From an uncultured Pelagibacteraceae bacterium (GTDB lineage Bacteria; Pseudomonadota; Alphaproteobacteria; Pelagibacterales; Pelagibacteraceae), in the NCBI GenBank assembly GCA_902580505.1, contig CACHLB010000002.1, positions 101,160-165,159 on the forward strand: a DNA stretch of 64,000 nucleotides, in the 5' to 3' direction. A model generated the notes under the pieces. That model was not told the DNA's origin. It ran no database searches and saw nothing but the letters and a program-made list of their open reading frames with translations. Every line of letters begins with the position of its first letter. Within the stretch, counting starts at the first letter, position 1. The position numbers and the translations under genes are program-made. This document shows positions 39,919 through 49,588 of the stretch, piece after piece.

Positions 39919-41097
39919 ATGAAAAAAAAGAAAAAAAAACCTAAAAAAAAAAATTTAAAAACAAAGGTTAAAAAATCAAAAAATAAATCCAAGTCAAAAA
40001 TAAAGAAAAAAAGACCAAAATTAAAAAAAAAAATAACAAAAAGATTAAATCGAAGAAAAAAAATAAAAAAAGTTAAGTTAAAGACAAGTACTGAAAAGAG
40101 TATTATTTCAAGAACGGTCAGACTTGAGGAAGATTTAAAAAATAAGTTTTCTTTCAAATTTAGTTTTAATTTATTAGCAATTGATAAATTAATACAAAAA
40201 TTTTTTCAAAGTATAGAATTTAGATTAATTCGTTTTAAAGAAATAAGAGCTGAGGAAAAAAGGCAAATTAAACTTGAGAAAATTGAGCAAGCAGAAAAAG
40301 AAAAAATTGAAATTGAAAAACAGAAGAAAGCAGATGAAGCTGCCTTTCTAAAAGAAAAAGAAATCCAGTTAAAACAAGAACAAAAATTGGAAAGAGAAAG
40401 AGCAAAAGATATAAAATTATTTTTAAGAAAAGAACAGGCCATTCTAAGAAAAGAGCAGGCGGAGAGACAAAAGAAATTTTTGCAAGAATTAAAATTAGAA
40501 AAACAAATAGAAAAGTTTAGAATAAGAGAGGTAAAAGAATTAGAACAACTAGAAAAATTAGCTTTAAGAGAAAAGAGAGACGATTATTCAGGATTACAAG
40601 AGCGTATCGAAAAATTAAAATTAAAATATCAACAAATAAGGGATCAGAAAATAAGAGAACGAGTTGAAGCGTTAGGCGTAGAAATACAAGAAGGAGACGA
40701 TAGAGCAAAATTACTTCAAAGAGAAAGGGAGTATACTTTAGCTAGGCAAAAAATTGAGTTTGCACTTGAAAGCTTTTACAGAAGTGCGAATAGTTTAGTT
40801 TTTCAACTTAATAAAAGATATATAACTAAACATATGTCTATCTTGAGATGCATAGACAGAAGATTCGAAACTGGAGAGATATTTATAAAGTGGGATGAGA
40901 CAATTGATGATGAGTGGTTAATACTAATTTATATTAAAAATAATTCTCCAGATGAAGGTATAGTCATTGAAGATAAAACAAATGAAGAAAAAAATATTTC
41001 ACATGAATTTAAACCAAGTGAAATTTTTAAAGCCTCAGATTTAATGGTAGATTCATTAACCCAGCTGATTGCAAAAAAAAGATCTAAGAACAATTAA
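39919..41097 (+). CDS. Lys/Arg-rich N-terminus plus long charged coiled-coil protein, unknown function
   Basis: 392 aa; MKKKKKKPKKKNLKTKVKKSKNKSKSKIKKKRPKLKKK..., E/K/Q heptad-like middle, folded-looking C-terminus SLVFQLNKRYITKHMSILRCIDRRFETGEIFIKWDE. Confidence 0.75.
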   Translation: MKKKKKKPKKKNLKTKVKKSKNKSKSKIKKKRPKLKKKITKRLNRRKKIKKVKLKTSTEKSIISRTVRLEEDLKNKFSFKFSFNLLAIDKLIQKFFQSIEFRLIRFKEIRAEEKRQIKLEKIEQAEKEKIEIEKQKKADEAAFLKEKEIQLKQEQKLERERAKDIKLFLRKEQAILRKEQAERQKKFLQELKLEKQIEKFRIREVKELEQLEKLALREKRDDYSGLQERIEKLKLKYQQIRDQKIRERVEALGVEIQEGDDRAKLLQREREYTLARQKIEFALESFYRSANSLVFQLNKRYITKHMSILRCIDRRFETGEIFIKWDETIDDEWLILIYIKNNSPDEGIVIEDKTNEEKNISHEFKPSEIFKASDLMVDSLTQLIAKKRSKNN

Positions 41098-41642
41098 ATT
41101 TGTTGGTCTTTGATAATTTTTTCTATTAACTTAATGTTTTCTCCACTTTTGATTAATGGATAAATAGATTTTGCTTTTCTCAAGTCATTAACTGCTTTTT
41201 CATATTCCTTTAAGCTTAAGTATATTTGTGCTCGTCCTGATAATGCTCCAAAATGTCTTGGCTCTAGATCTAAAACTTTTTCAATATCATCTAACGATTT
41301 CTCATAATCCCCCAATATAAATAGTAATGTTGCTCTCTTATTCCAACCCTCCGCCCATTTTGGGTCCTCATTAATCACATCTGTAAATAGTTTTAATGCC
41401 ATTCTATACTGCTGATGGTACATGGAATAAGTTCCGTTCTCTAATTTGTTCGTCAGATAATCATTGTTTGGGTGTCTTGTCCATTTATTCCAAATTTGAT
41501 CCTCTAGCTTTTCTGCTTGTTGTAAATTTTTTGCATTAAGCAATTCTTTAAACAGTATATTTAAATTGTCTGAATACACATTATTTGTACTTACAAATAA
41601 AAATATAATTATAAAACTTACATATTTTTTAATCACTGACAT
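41094..41642 (-). CDS. TPR-repeat protein, secreted
   Basis: Signal peptide; GWNKRATLLFILGDYEKSLDDIEKVLDLEPRHFGALSGRAQIYLSLKEYEKAVNDLRKA. Confidence 0.86.
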   Translation of the reverse strand: MSVIKKYVSFIIIFLFVSTNNVYSDNLNILFKELLNAKNLQQAEKLEDQIWNKWTRHPNNDYLTNKLENGTYSMYHQQYRMALKLFTDVINEDPKWAEGWNKRATLLFILGDYEKSLDDIEKVLDLEPRHFGALSGRAQIYLSLKEYEKAVNDLRKAKSIYPLIKSGENIKLIEKIIKDQQI

Positions 41643-43053
41643 ATACAGATACTCCTCTAGAATTAATGTCTACATCAAATTTTTTATGCAATGGTGGAAA
41701 AGCTCTTTGAGAACAATCCAGTCTATCACAAGTTCTACATGAAACCCCTACAGGTATCTCTGATTTTTTATCATTCAAATCTAAGTTTTCCGTATAAACA
41801 AAATCTCTTGCATATTTGGCTTCACATCCAAGTCCAATAGATAACATACTTTTTTTTTGTCCATATCTTCCTATACCTTTTTCAACAGTTCTTGCTATAC
41901 ATACATACTTTTCACCATTAGTCATTTTACTTACTGCAGCCTGTATAACACCAGGTCTAGAAAAAGCCGAATATACATTCCATCGAGGACAAGCACCACC
42001 ATAACGTGGTATTTCTATACCTGACAATGAAAATCTTTTTGAAATATTACCAGCTACATCAACTCTCAAAAAATGAAATGGAACCCCAGGTAATTTTGGA
42101 TCATTCAAACATGTTACTCTATGTGTGACTTGTTCGAACGAAGTTGCAAAAGTATTTTGCAATAACTCTAAATCATATTTAAGTTTTTTACATTCGTAAT
42201 GAAATAATTTGTAGGGCATTAAAATTGCTGCACCACAATAATTTAATAAAGCAACTTTTGTTAATTTTTTCGATTCTTCATTTGGATAATTAAAAGTATC
42301 AAGATAAGAATTTATTATGTCACTAGCCCCCATTTGTGCAATTTGAGCTGCAGCATGTAATTTCTTTGTTTCCAAAGACAAATAATCAGACAATAGCAAC
42401 TTTCTATTTTTGTTATCATAAATTTTTGAAAAGGGTTTTCCTTCCTCAGGAATTATATCTTGTACTTCAATTTTATACTCTGATTTTAAATAATCACATA
42501 AAGCAATATATCTTGTTCTATTATTTTGTTTTATTTGTTCAAAGATTTGATTTGCAAATTCCTCTAGTTTTGGAAAAAAATTTCTATTTTCTTGCAAAAA
42601 ATCTGAAATTACTTCTCCAGGAAATGAGTTTTTTCTATTATCAACAATTTTTCCTGAAAGTTTTTCAATTTTGTTAACCAATTCATGATCTTTTTTTTTC
42701 AAAATGTCTCCTAATCTTATTAGAGCTTTACCAATTTTTGGATTACTATTTGCTAGATCTTTAACTTCTGGACCAACTATATCCAAATCTTCAAAAAGTT
42801 GATCATCAAGCAATTCTGAAATTGTGTTGACCATATTGATATCTGATTTATTTGTTAGATCGCTAATGTTGATGCTTAACTCCTCACAAATTTTTAAAAG
42901 TAATTCCCCGTCAATTTTTCTTTTACCACCCTCGATTAAAGCTAAATAACTTGGTGAAATGTTAAGTTGCGAGGCTAGTTTGTTTGCCTGCATACCCAGT
43001 TGTCTTCTAAAAGCTTTTATTTTTGGACCAATGTTTAATTCTACTTGACTCAT
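41629..43053 (-). CDS. XRE-family regulator with ImmA/IrrE-like and DUF2083 C-terminal region (ScfR/RamB/PrpC-regulator type)
   Basis: HTH MQANKLASQLNISPSYLALIEGGKRKIDGELLLKICEEL; HFLRVDVAGNISKRFSLSGIEIPRYGGACPRWNVYSAF; Cys motif GVSCRTCDRLDCSQRAFPP. Confidence 0.9.
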   Translation of the reverse strand: MSQVELNIGPKIKAFRRQLGMQANKLASQLNISPSYLALIEGGKRKIDGELLLKICEELSINISDLTNKSDINMVNTISELLDDQLFEDLDIVGPEVKDLANSNPKIGKALIRLGDILKKKDHELVNKIEKLSGKIVDNRKNSFPGEVISDFLQENRNFFPKLEEFANQIFEQIKQNNRTRYIALCDYLKSEYKIEVQDIIPEEGKPFSKIYDNKNRKLLLSDYLSLETKKLHAAAQIAQMGASDIINSYLDTFNYPNEESKKLTKVALLNYCGAAILMPYKLFHYECKKLKYDLELLQNTFATSFEQVTHRVTCLNDPKLPGVPFHFLRVDVAGNISKRFSLSGIEIPRYGGACPRWNVYSAFSRPGVIQAAVSKMTNGEKYVCIARTVEKGIGRYGQKKSMLSIGLGCEAKYARDFVYTENLDLNDKKSEIPVGVSCRTCDRLDCSQRAFPPLHKKFDVDINSRGVSVYVSD

Positions 43054-43059
43054 TTACTA

Positions 43060-43163
43060 TTTGTAAACTTTGTAAATTATTATTTACAAAAAATTTATTG
43101 TATTTACTAGAATTTTAACATTTTTAGTAGATTTTGTAAATATTGTAAATTATAAAGTTTACA
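43060..43163. promoter_or_regulatory. Duplicated TTTGTAAA-rich operator-like element between scfR-like gene and smORF-aceA
   Basis: Copy 1 TTTGTAAACTTTGTAAATTATTATTTACAAA (43060-43090), copy 2 TTTGTAAATATTGTAAATTATAAAGTTTACA (43133-43163). Confidence 0.65.
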
Positions 43164-43324
43164 TGGACAAAAATACTATAAAAAACATTGAAACTAGTTC
43201 TCAAACTACAAATCACCAAGAGCACCAAGAGCATAGAAGCAGAGGGGTTTATTTAAGAGATGACCACTGCGATTGGGGATCAAGTGGAATGAATGAGTTT
43301 ACAGAAGAATATAACGAAAAGTAA
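43163..43324 (+). CDS. Uncalled 53-aa small protein upstream of isocitrate lyase
   Basis: Read directly: [53 protein letters not shown]; missing from ORF track, likely on length; same strand, 29 bp before aceA. Confidence 0.6.
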   Translation: MDKNTIKNIETSSQTTNHQEHQEHRSRGVYLRDDHCDWGSSGMNEFTEEYNEK

Positions 43325-43353
43325 AAAGAATTAGTTTTTTTAAAGGAGGAATA

Positions 43354-44628
43354 ATGTCAGCCGAGAAAATCTCGTACGAGTTGAAAAGATTTGCAGGAAT
43401 ACAAAGGGATTATAAGCCAGATGAAGTAGAAAGGCTAAGAGGATCTATTAGAATTGAGTATTCAATGTGTAAACAGCAATCTCAAAAACTCTGGAGATTG
43501 TTGAATACAGAGCCATATGTAAACACACTTGGTTCTTTATCAGGAAATCAAGCTGTTCAACATGCAAAAGCAGGTTTAAAAGCGATCTATTTAAGTGGTT
43601 GGCAAGTTGCAGCAGACGCAAACAGTGCTGGTGAAATGTATCCTGATCAATCTTTATATCCTTACGACAGCGCACCTAAATTAGTTGAGTCTATGAATAA
43701 TTCTTTAATTAGAGCTGATCAAATTCAGCATATGGAAATAGCAGATGGAGATATGAATAGCAGCGAAAGAACTGATTACATGTTGCCAATTATTGCAGAT
43801 GGTGAAGCAGGATTTGGTGGGCCGTTAAATGTATTTGAGCTAACAAAAAAATTTATAAAAGCTGGCGCAGCCGGAGTTCATTTTGAAGACCAACTAGCTA
43901 GTGAAAAAAAATGTGGACATATGGGTGGTAAGGTACTTGTTCCTACTGGAACCATGGTCCGAAATCTAAAAGCAGCAAGATTGGCAGCTGATATTGCCGA
44001 CGTTCCTCTCATTATTCTTGCAAGAACAGATGCCAACGCTGCGAAACTAATAACAAACGATTTTGATGAAAATGACAAACCGTTTTTAACTGGAGAAAGA
44101 TCACCTGAAGGCTTTTATTATGTAAAAGATGGTATTGATCAAGCAATCTCAAGAGGGTTAGCTTATGCACCTTACGCAGATTTAATATGGTGTGAAACTG
44201 CAACACCTAATTTAGAAGAAGCAAAAAAGTTTGCTGATGCAATACATGCAAAATTTCCTGGAAAGATGTTGGCTTATAATTGCTCTCCATCATTTAATTG
44301 GAAGAAACATTTATCTGATGATGAGATCGCAACATTTCAAACTAAAATTGGAATGATGGGATATAAATTTCAATTTATAACTTTAGCAGGTTTCCATACG
44401 CAAAATATTGCCATTTTCGAGCTTGCAGAAAAGTATAAAAAGGAAGGTATGACTGCTTACTCTAGAATACAACAAAATGAATTTGCTAGAGAAAAAGATG
44501 GATATACTAGTGTTAAACATCAACGAGAAGTTGGCACTTCTTATTTTGATGCAGTTTCCAATACAATAAGTTCTGGAAAGAGCTCCACAACAGCAATGGA
44601 AGGATCGACAGAATCTGAGCAATTTTAA
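43354..44628 (+). CDS. aceA: Isocitrate lyase
   Basis: [38 protein letters not shown] (catalytic KKCGH), [21 protein letters not shown]. Confidence 0.97.
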   Translation: MSAEKISYELKRFAGIQRDYKPDEVERLRGSIRIEYSMCKQQSQKLWRLLNTEPYVNTLGSLSGNQAVQHAKAGLKAIYLSGWQVAADANSAGEMYPDQSLYPYDSAPKLVESMNNSLIRADQIQHMEIADGDMNSSERTDYMLPIIADGEAGFGGPLNVFELTKKFIKAGAAGVHFEDQLASEKKCGHMGGKVLVPTGTMVRNLKAARLAADIADVPLIILARTDANAAKLITNDFDENDKPFLTGERSPEGFYYVKDGIDQAISRGLAYAPYADLIWCETATPNLEEAKKFADAIHAKFPGKMLAYNCSPSFNWKKHLSDDEIATFQTKIGMMGYKFQFITLAGFHTQNIAIFELAEKYKKEGMTAYSRIQQNEFAREKDGYTSVKHQREVGTSYFDAVSNTISSGKSSTTAMEGSTESEQF

Positions 44629-45344
44629 TTACTCTTTAGCTTTTGGATTTGATCCCAGGCTGAATTAATAGCTCTCATTTTCTTTTTACTTTCCTCAATA
44701 ACTTCCTGAGGAACTCCTTTACTTAGAAGTAAGTCAGGATGATGTTCTTTACTTAATTTTAAATATCTTTTTCTAATATCTGTAAGATTATCATCAGGTT
44801 TGCTCTCTAATACCACATATGGATTGAGTTTATCTGATGATTTTCTACCCTCAACTATTCCATTGAACTGAGCATCACTAAGACCAAATAATTGGGAAAC
44901 ATGTTGTATCATTCTAAATTCTTGATCACTTATATTTCCATCAGCTTCTGCAATATAAAATAATATATTAATGACTTCTTCCAACACATTTATATTTCCT
45001 TGATAGATCTGAGCTATTTGTTTTGCATATGGTTCGTAACCAGTGCTTTCTTCTTTAGCTTTATTAAAAATTTTTCCAACTTGATCTAATTCATGTTCTG
45101 GAATTTTGAGTTTATCTTTTACCGCTATTAATTCCTCTCTACTAACCTGACCGTCTGCTTTACTCAGTTTAGCTGATAAAACTATAAGAGCTAATGCAAA
45201 AACTTGTTGAGGTTGCGCAAAAGATTTAAATGACGATCTTGATCTTGATACTTTTCCACCAATTAAGGAACCTAATAGCATCCCAAACGGTCCTCCTAAA
45301 GAAAAACCGATCATCCCACCAATTAAACTTCCCCAGATAGACAT
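44625..45344 (-). CDS. TerB plus C-terminal J-domain protein (DjlA-like)
   Basis: Gly-rich TM start [26 protein letters not shown]; TerB-like [47 protein letters not shown]. Confidence 0.85.
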   Translation of the reverse strand: MSIWGSLIGGMIGFSLGGPFGMLLGSLIGGKVSRSRSSFKSFAQPQQVFALALIVLSAKLSKADGQVSREELIAVKDKLKIPEHELDQVGKIFNKAKEESTGYEPYAKQIAQIYQGNINVLEEVINILFYIAEADGNISDQEFRMIQHVSQLFGLSDAQFNGIVEGRKSSDKLNPYVVLESKPDDNLTDIRKRYLKLSKEHHPDLLLSKGVPQEVIEESKKKMRAINSAWDQIQKLKSN

Positions 45345-45376
45345 ATAAAAAAAATTTAATATAATTTAATATATTT

Positions 45377-45670
45377 ATGTTCTCAACTTTTTTAGCTTTA
45401 ACAATTTTATTTTTAATGTTTATGTGGTCATTGGCTTGGGTAAATTATTACAATAAACTAGATAAAAGATTTGGTTCATCTTTATGGAGATGGAGTTATG
45501 ATTATCCAGTGCAAGGTGATAGAGATATTTCTTTTCTTGATGATAAAAAATTTGTTATTTTAAGAAGAAAGAGAAATAGAGCAGTTACAGTTATGTATTT
45601 TATTTTATTTTTCTCTTTTTTTATATTTTTATCTTTTGTAACTCAGATTTTATACGCTATTCAACATTAG
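45377..45670 (+). CDS. Conserved-looking small membrane protein, unknown function
   Basis: 97 aa, TM helices at both ends, central SYDYPVQGDRDISFLDDKKFVILRRKRNRA. Confidence 0.65.
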   Translation: MFSTFLALTILFLMFMWSLAWVNYYNKLDKRFGSSLWRWSYDYPVQGDRDISFLDDKKFVILRRKRNRAVTVMYFILFFSFFIFLSFVTQILYAIQH

Positions 45671-46017
45671 TTTAGTTGATGTTTATTTTTTAAATACAAA
45701 AAGAACGCTACAATTTCATATCCAACATAAAATAATTGGTAAATGACTGGGAGTTTAAAAAATTTATAAAGAAACTTGTATTTTGGAATACTTTTCCAAA
45801 TAAGTAAAAAAGCATCAATACCCACGTAGATTTTTCCATCTTGTTCCACATGAAGTCTTCTCAGAAGCTCTTTATCAGTTTTTTTTGTTTCTAATTCGGC
45901 ATTTTTATTCTTAGTAATGTCAATCCAATTCAAATTTTCTATTTTCTCTTTTTTATAAATATTAATTTCTGCTCTGCAGATTTTGCATGAATTGTTAAAA
46001 AAAACCTTCATAATCAA
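45667..46017 (-). CDS. Thiol-disulfide oxidoreductase DCC family (DUF393)
   Basis: VFFNNSCKICRAEINIYKK...WIDITK...EQDGKIYVGIDAFLLIWKSIPKYKFL. Confidence 0.83.
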   Translation of the reverse strand: MIMKVFFNNSCKICRAEINIYKKEKIENLNWIDITKNKNAELETKKTDKELLRRLHVEQDGKIYVGIDAFLLIWKSIPKYKFLYKFFKLPVIYQLFYVGYEIVAFFLYLKNKHQLN

Positions 46018-46096
46018 ACTATATTTGAATATTTTATTTTTACAAATGTGCCAAATAAGCAGTTGATATATTAATAATCACTACTACATTCTTCAA

Positions 46097-47509
46097 ATGT
46101 CAAATTTCTTCAAAGATACAGATATAGATACATCACAAGCTGAAGCAATTGTTACCGAAACCTTAAAAAATTGTGACGACGGAGAATTATATTTAGAAAA
46201 TCATAAATCAGAGTCTATTGTTTTAGATGATAATAAAATAAAGAGCTCAACTTATAACTCTGATCAAGGATATGGTTTCAGAGCTGTAACAGGAGAAGTT
46301 GTTGCCTACTCTCATTCTAATGATATTTCAAAGCAATCATTAAGAAAATCAAGCGAGAATTTAAAAGATACGTTAAAGTCAAAAAAAGGAACCTATAATC
46401 ATGAAATTCCTAAAACTAATAGCAAATATTACGAAAACATTAATCCTATTGAAAGCAAGACCTTCGACTCAAAGATAGATTTGCTGAACAGTGTTAATAG
46501 CTATTTAAGATCAAAAGGCTCAATTGTAAATCAAGTAACTGCAAATTTTTTAGGTGAACATAAATCAATAGAAATTATTAGGTCTGATAATCAAGTTTTG
46601 AAAGATGATAGACCATTAGTCAGATTCAACGTTTCCGTAGTATTAGAGAAAGATGGAAAAAAAGAAACTGGTGTTTATGGAGTTGGAGGAAGACAAAGTT
46701 ATGATGATTATCTAAAAGATGGAAGCTGGAAAGATGTTTGTGACGAAGCTTTTAGAATCGCAAATGTGAATTTAGAAAGCAAACCAGCTCCAGCAGGAGA
46801 AATGAAAGTTGTTTTAGGTCCTGGATGGCCGGCAATTTTAATTCACGAGGCGATCGGACATGGTCTTGAGGGAGATTTTAATAGAAAAAAAACTTCAGCT
46901 TTTCATAATTTAATGGGGCAGCAAGTAGCTAGCGAAGGAGTTACGATTGTAGATGACGGCACCTTACATCAAAGAAGAGGAAGTTTAACGATAGATGATG
47001 AAGGAACGCCTACTGAAAATACAGTTTTAATAGAAAATGGAATTTTAAAAAACTATATGCAAGACCGTTTAAACGCTCGTTTGATGGGAACTAAGTCAAC
47101 AGGTAGCGGAAGAAGAGAAAGTTATAAACATGTGGTTTTACCAAGAATGAGAAATACAATGATGTTGTCAGGTAAATATTCGCAAGATGAAATGATAAGT
47201 TCAGTTGATAAAGGTATTTTTGCTGTAAGTTTTGGGGGAGGACAAGTAGACATAACTTCAGGAAAATTTGTATTTAACTGCACAGAAGCATACGAAATCA
47301 ATAATGGTAAAATTGGATCACCAATCAAAGGTGCTACATTAATTGGAGATGGACCGTCAATTTTAAAAGAAGTTTCATTAGTCGGTAATGATATGAAATT
47401 AGATCCAGGTATAGGGACATGCGGGAAAGCCGGACAAGGTGTTCCAGTAGGTGTAGCTCAGCCATCAATTCTTATAAATAAGATGACAGTTGGTGGAACA
47501 AAACTTTAA
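46097..47509 (+). CDS. tldD: Metalloprotease TldD
   Basis: ILIHEAIGHGLEGDFNRKKTSAF (HExxxH), GSGRRESYKHVVLPRMRNTMM, GTCGKAGQGVPVGVAQPSILI. Confidence 0.96.
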   Translation: MSNFFKDTDIDTSQAEAIVTETLKNCDDGELYLENHKSESIVLDDNKIKSSTYNSDQGYGFRAVTGEVVAYSHSNDISKQSLRKSSENLKDTLKSKKGTYNHEIPKTNSKYYENINPIESKTFDSKIDLLNSVNSYLRSKGSIVNQVTANFLGEHKSIEIIRSDNQVLKDDRPLVRFNVSVVLEKDGKKETGVYGVGGRQSYDDYLKDGSWKDVCDEAFRIANVNLESKPAPAGEMKVVLGPGWPAILIHEAIGHGLEGDFNRKKTSAFHNLMGQQVASEGVTIVDDGTLHQRRGSLTIDDEGTPTENTVLIENGILKNYMQDRLNARLMGTKSTGSGRRESYKHVVLPRMRNTMMLSGKYSQDEMISSVDKGIFAVSFGGGQVDITSGKFVFNCTEAYEINNGKIGSPIKGATLIGDGPSILKEVSLVGNDMKLDPGIGTCGKAGQGVPVGVAQPSILINKMTVGGTKL

Positions 47510-47514
47510 TATAA

Positions 47515-48831
47515 ATGATAAGGGATCAGGAATTTTTAAAAGATATAGCGTCTTATTGTATTGAAAACTCTAAAAAACTAGGAGCCACAGATGTTGGTGT
47601 TAAAGTAATTCACTCTGTCTCAGAAAATGTTAGTTTTAGAAACAAAAAATTAGACGAGTCAAATAGAGCAGATAGTTTTGCTGTTAATTTAACTACTTAT
47701 ATAGAGAAAAAAAAATCAAGCATTAATTCATCAGATTTATCTAAATCAAACTTAGAAAAATTAATAGAACGTTGTATTGACGCTACAAAAATCACTCCAT
47801 CAGATGAAAATAATTCTTTACCAGATAAAGATTTAATGTCTAAAGAGATAAGAGACCTTAATCTCTATGATGAAACACATTATCCAAATGATAAAAAGAT
47901 TGAATTTTTAAAAAAAGTTGAAGAGACAGCATCAACGGACGAAAAAATAGTTAATACTGAAGCTGGTTTTACTGAAAATAAAAATAATTTTATACTCGCA
48001 AACAGTAATGGTTTTTTAAGTGGATACAAAACCTCAAATTTTTCATCTTCATGTGTAGCTGTATCAAGAATTAATGGTGCAATGGAAAGAGATTATGAGT
48101 TTGGTAGCACAAGATTCTTGCAAGATATGATGAAACCAGAAGAAATTGGAAAAATAGCTGCCGATAAAGCAATAAAAAAGTTAGGCCCAAAAAAAATTAA
48201 GAGTGAAAAAATTGGTGTTATATTTGATAAAAGAATTTCCAAAGGAATATTAAGTACACTAGCAAGTGCAATTAGTGCGAGTGCTATTGCAAGAGGAACT
48301 TCTTTTTTAAAAGATCAAATCAATTCTGAAGTTTTTCCAAATTCAATTAATATCGTCGATGATCCAAAAATTGAAAAAGGATTAGGCTCTCAAAACTTTG
48401 ATAGCGAAGGTGTCGAAACCAATTCTTTGAAACTAGTTGAGAATGGTATTTTAAATAATTATTTAATTGATACTTACTACGGTAAAAAGTTAAATTTAAA
48501 ATCCAATGGAAGATCTGGAGGAACAACAAATTTATACTTTGAAAATGGTGATTTAAGTTTCAAGGATTTACTAAATTTAGAAAAAAAGTTTTTATACATA
48601 ACAGAGACTATAGGCCATGGAGGCAATATCATTACTGGAGATTACTCAGTTGGAGCTTCAGGATACATGGTCGAGGATGGAGAATTAACTTTCCCGGTAA
48701 GTGAAATAACTATAGCTGGAAATTTTAAGGAAATGTTTAAGAATATTACTCTGGCAAATGATTTAGAGATGAAGTACTCAACAAATGCTCCTACTTTGTT
48801 AATTAATCAAATGACAGTAGCGGGAAAATAA
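47515..48831 (+). CDS. pmbA: Metalloprotease PmbA/TldE
   Basis: SEKIGVIFDKRISKGILSTLASAISASAIARGTSFL, LIDTYYGKKLNLKSNG, VGASGYMVEDGELTFPVSEITIAGN; adjacent to tldD. Confidence 0.93.
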   Translation: MIRDQEFLKDIASYCIENSKKLGATDVGVKVIHSVSENVSFRNKKLDESNRADSFAVNLTTYIEKKKSSINSSDLSKSNLEKLIERCIDATKITPSDENNSLPDKDLMSKEIRDLNLYDETHYPNDKKIEFLKKVEETASTDEKIVNTEAGFTENKNNFILANSNGFLSGYKTSNFSSSCVAVSRINGAMERDYEFGSTRFLQDMMKPEEIGKIAADKAIKKLGPKKIKSEKIGVIFDKRISKGILSTLASAISASAIARGTSFLKDQINSEVFPNSINIVDDPKIEKGLGSQNFDSEGVETNSLKLVENGILNNYLIDTYYGKKLNLKSNGRSGGTTNLYFENGDLSFKDLLNLEKKFLYITETIGHGGNIITGDYSVGASGYMVEDGELTFPVSEITIAGNFKEMFKNITLANDLEMKYSTNAPTLLINQMTVAGK

Positions 48832-49509
48832 TTATTGAATTTTTTTTAGTCTATATTCCCATAGACCCATTCTCTTATAAGCTACTTTTATAATCAATGC
48901 TTTTTTCTTATCGTACCAAATTTCAAAATTTAATTTTTTATCATCTGGTAGATTTGGGTTTGTAGAAAAAAGTCTAAAATGTTCAACATCATATTCTATA
49001 TTATAAAGTTTTATTTTTTTTTTTCCCAAAAATTCTATGTTTTGTTTTTTTACACTTCCAGATAAGGGACTTATTTGTGTTTCGGTTTGCAAAATTCTAT
49101 GATTCCACCAATTACCGATTATATTTTCTTTATCTGCCTCTCCTTCATATGATGATCCATCAATTATAAACTTCTCTTTTTTTTCGTCAAAAATTAAATT
49201 TACATATTTTCTTTTATCATTTTGAAATGTTTCTGAGTTAAACGAAATTAATTGGTCTCCAATATATTCTTCAGTACCTCTACTGTTTATTGAGAATACT
49301 GTAACACCCAATAATTTTACATTGAAATTAGTCTTATTTTTAACAATAAATTTATTTTTTTCTTTTTTAAATGTGAAAATACTTTCTCCAATTTTTTCAT
49401 CATCTTTAAATATCTCCATTTCTATGTTTGTATAATTTTTATAGTGGTCAGTATGTGCTTGCAAAAAAAGAGGAGATAAAACCAACAATATTACTAAGAA
49501 TTTTCTCAT
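48832..49509 (-). CDS. Secreted DUF6134-like protein
   Basis: Signal peptide; NWWNHRILQTETQISPLSGSV; FEIWYDKKKALIIKVAYKRMGLWEYRL. Confidence 0.6.
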   Translation of the reverse strand: MRKFLVILLVLSPLFLQAHTDHYKNYTNIEMEIFKDDEKIGESIFTFKKEKNKFIVKNKTNFNVKLLGVTVFSINSRGTEEYIGDQLISFNSETFQNDKRKYVNLIFDEKKEKFIIDGSSYEGEADKENIIGNWWNHRILQTETQISPLSGSVKKQNIEFLGKKKIKLYNIEYDVEHFRLFSTNPNLPDDKKLNFEIWYDKKKALIIKVAYKRMGLWEYRLKKIQ

Positions 49510-49588
49510 TATTTCATATCATTTTAATTAACTTGTTTGAACTTTATATAGAATTTTTATGTTTAAAAGATAAATAGTCTAAAGAATT

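Noticed and set aside
39915-40442. Minus-strand Phe/Leu-rich ORFs opposite the Lys-rich protein gene
   Set aside because: Poly-F translation is the reverse of AAA/AAG lysine codons; artefact.
42336-42677. 113-aa plus-strand ORF within the ScfR-like regulator gene
   Set aside because: Opposite strand of a supported gene; F/L/Q-rich without motifs.
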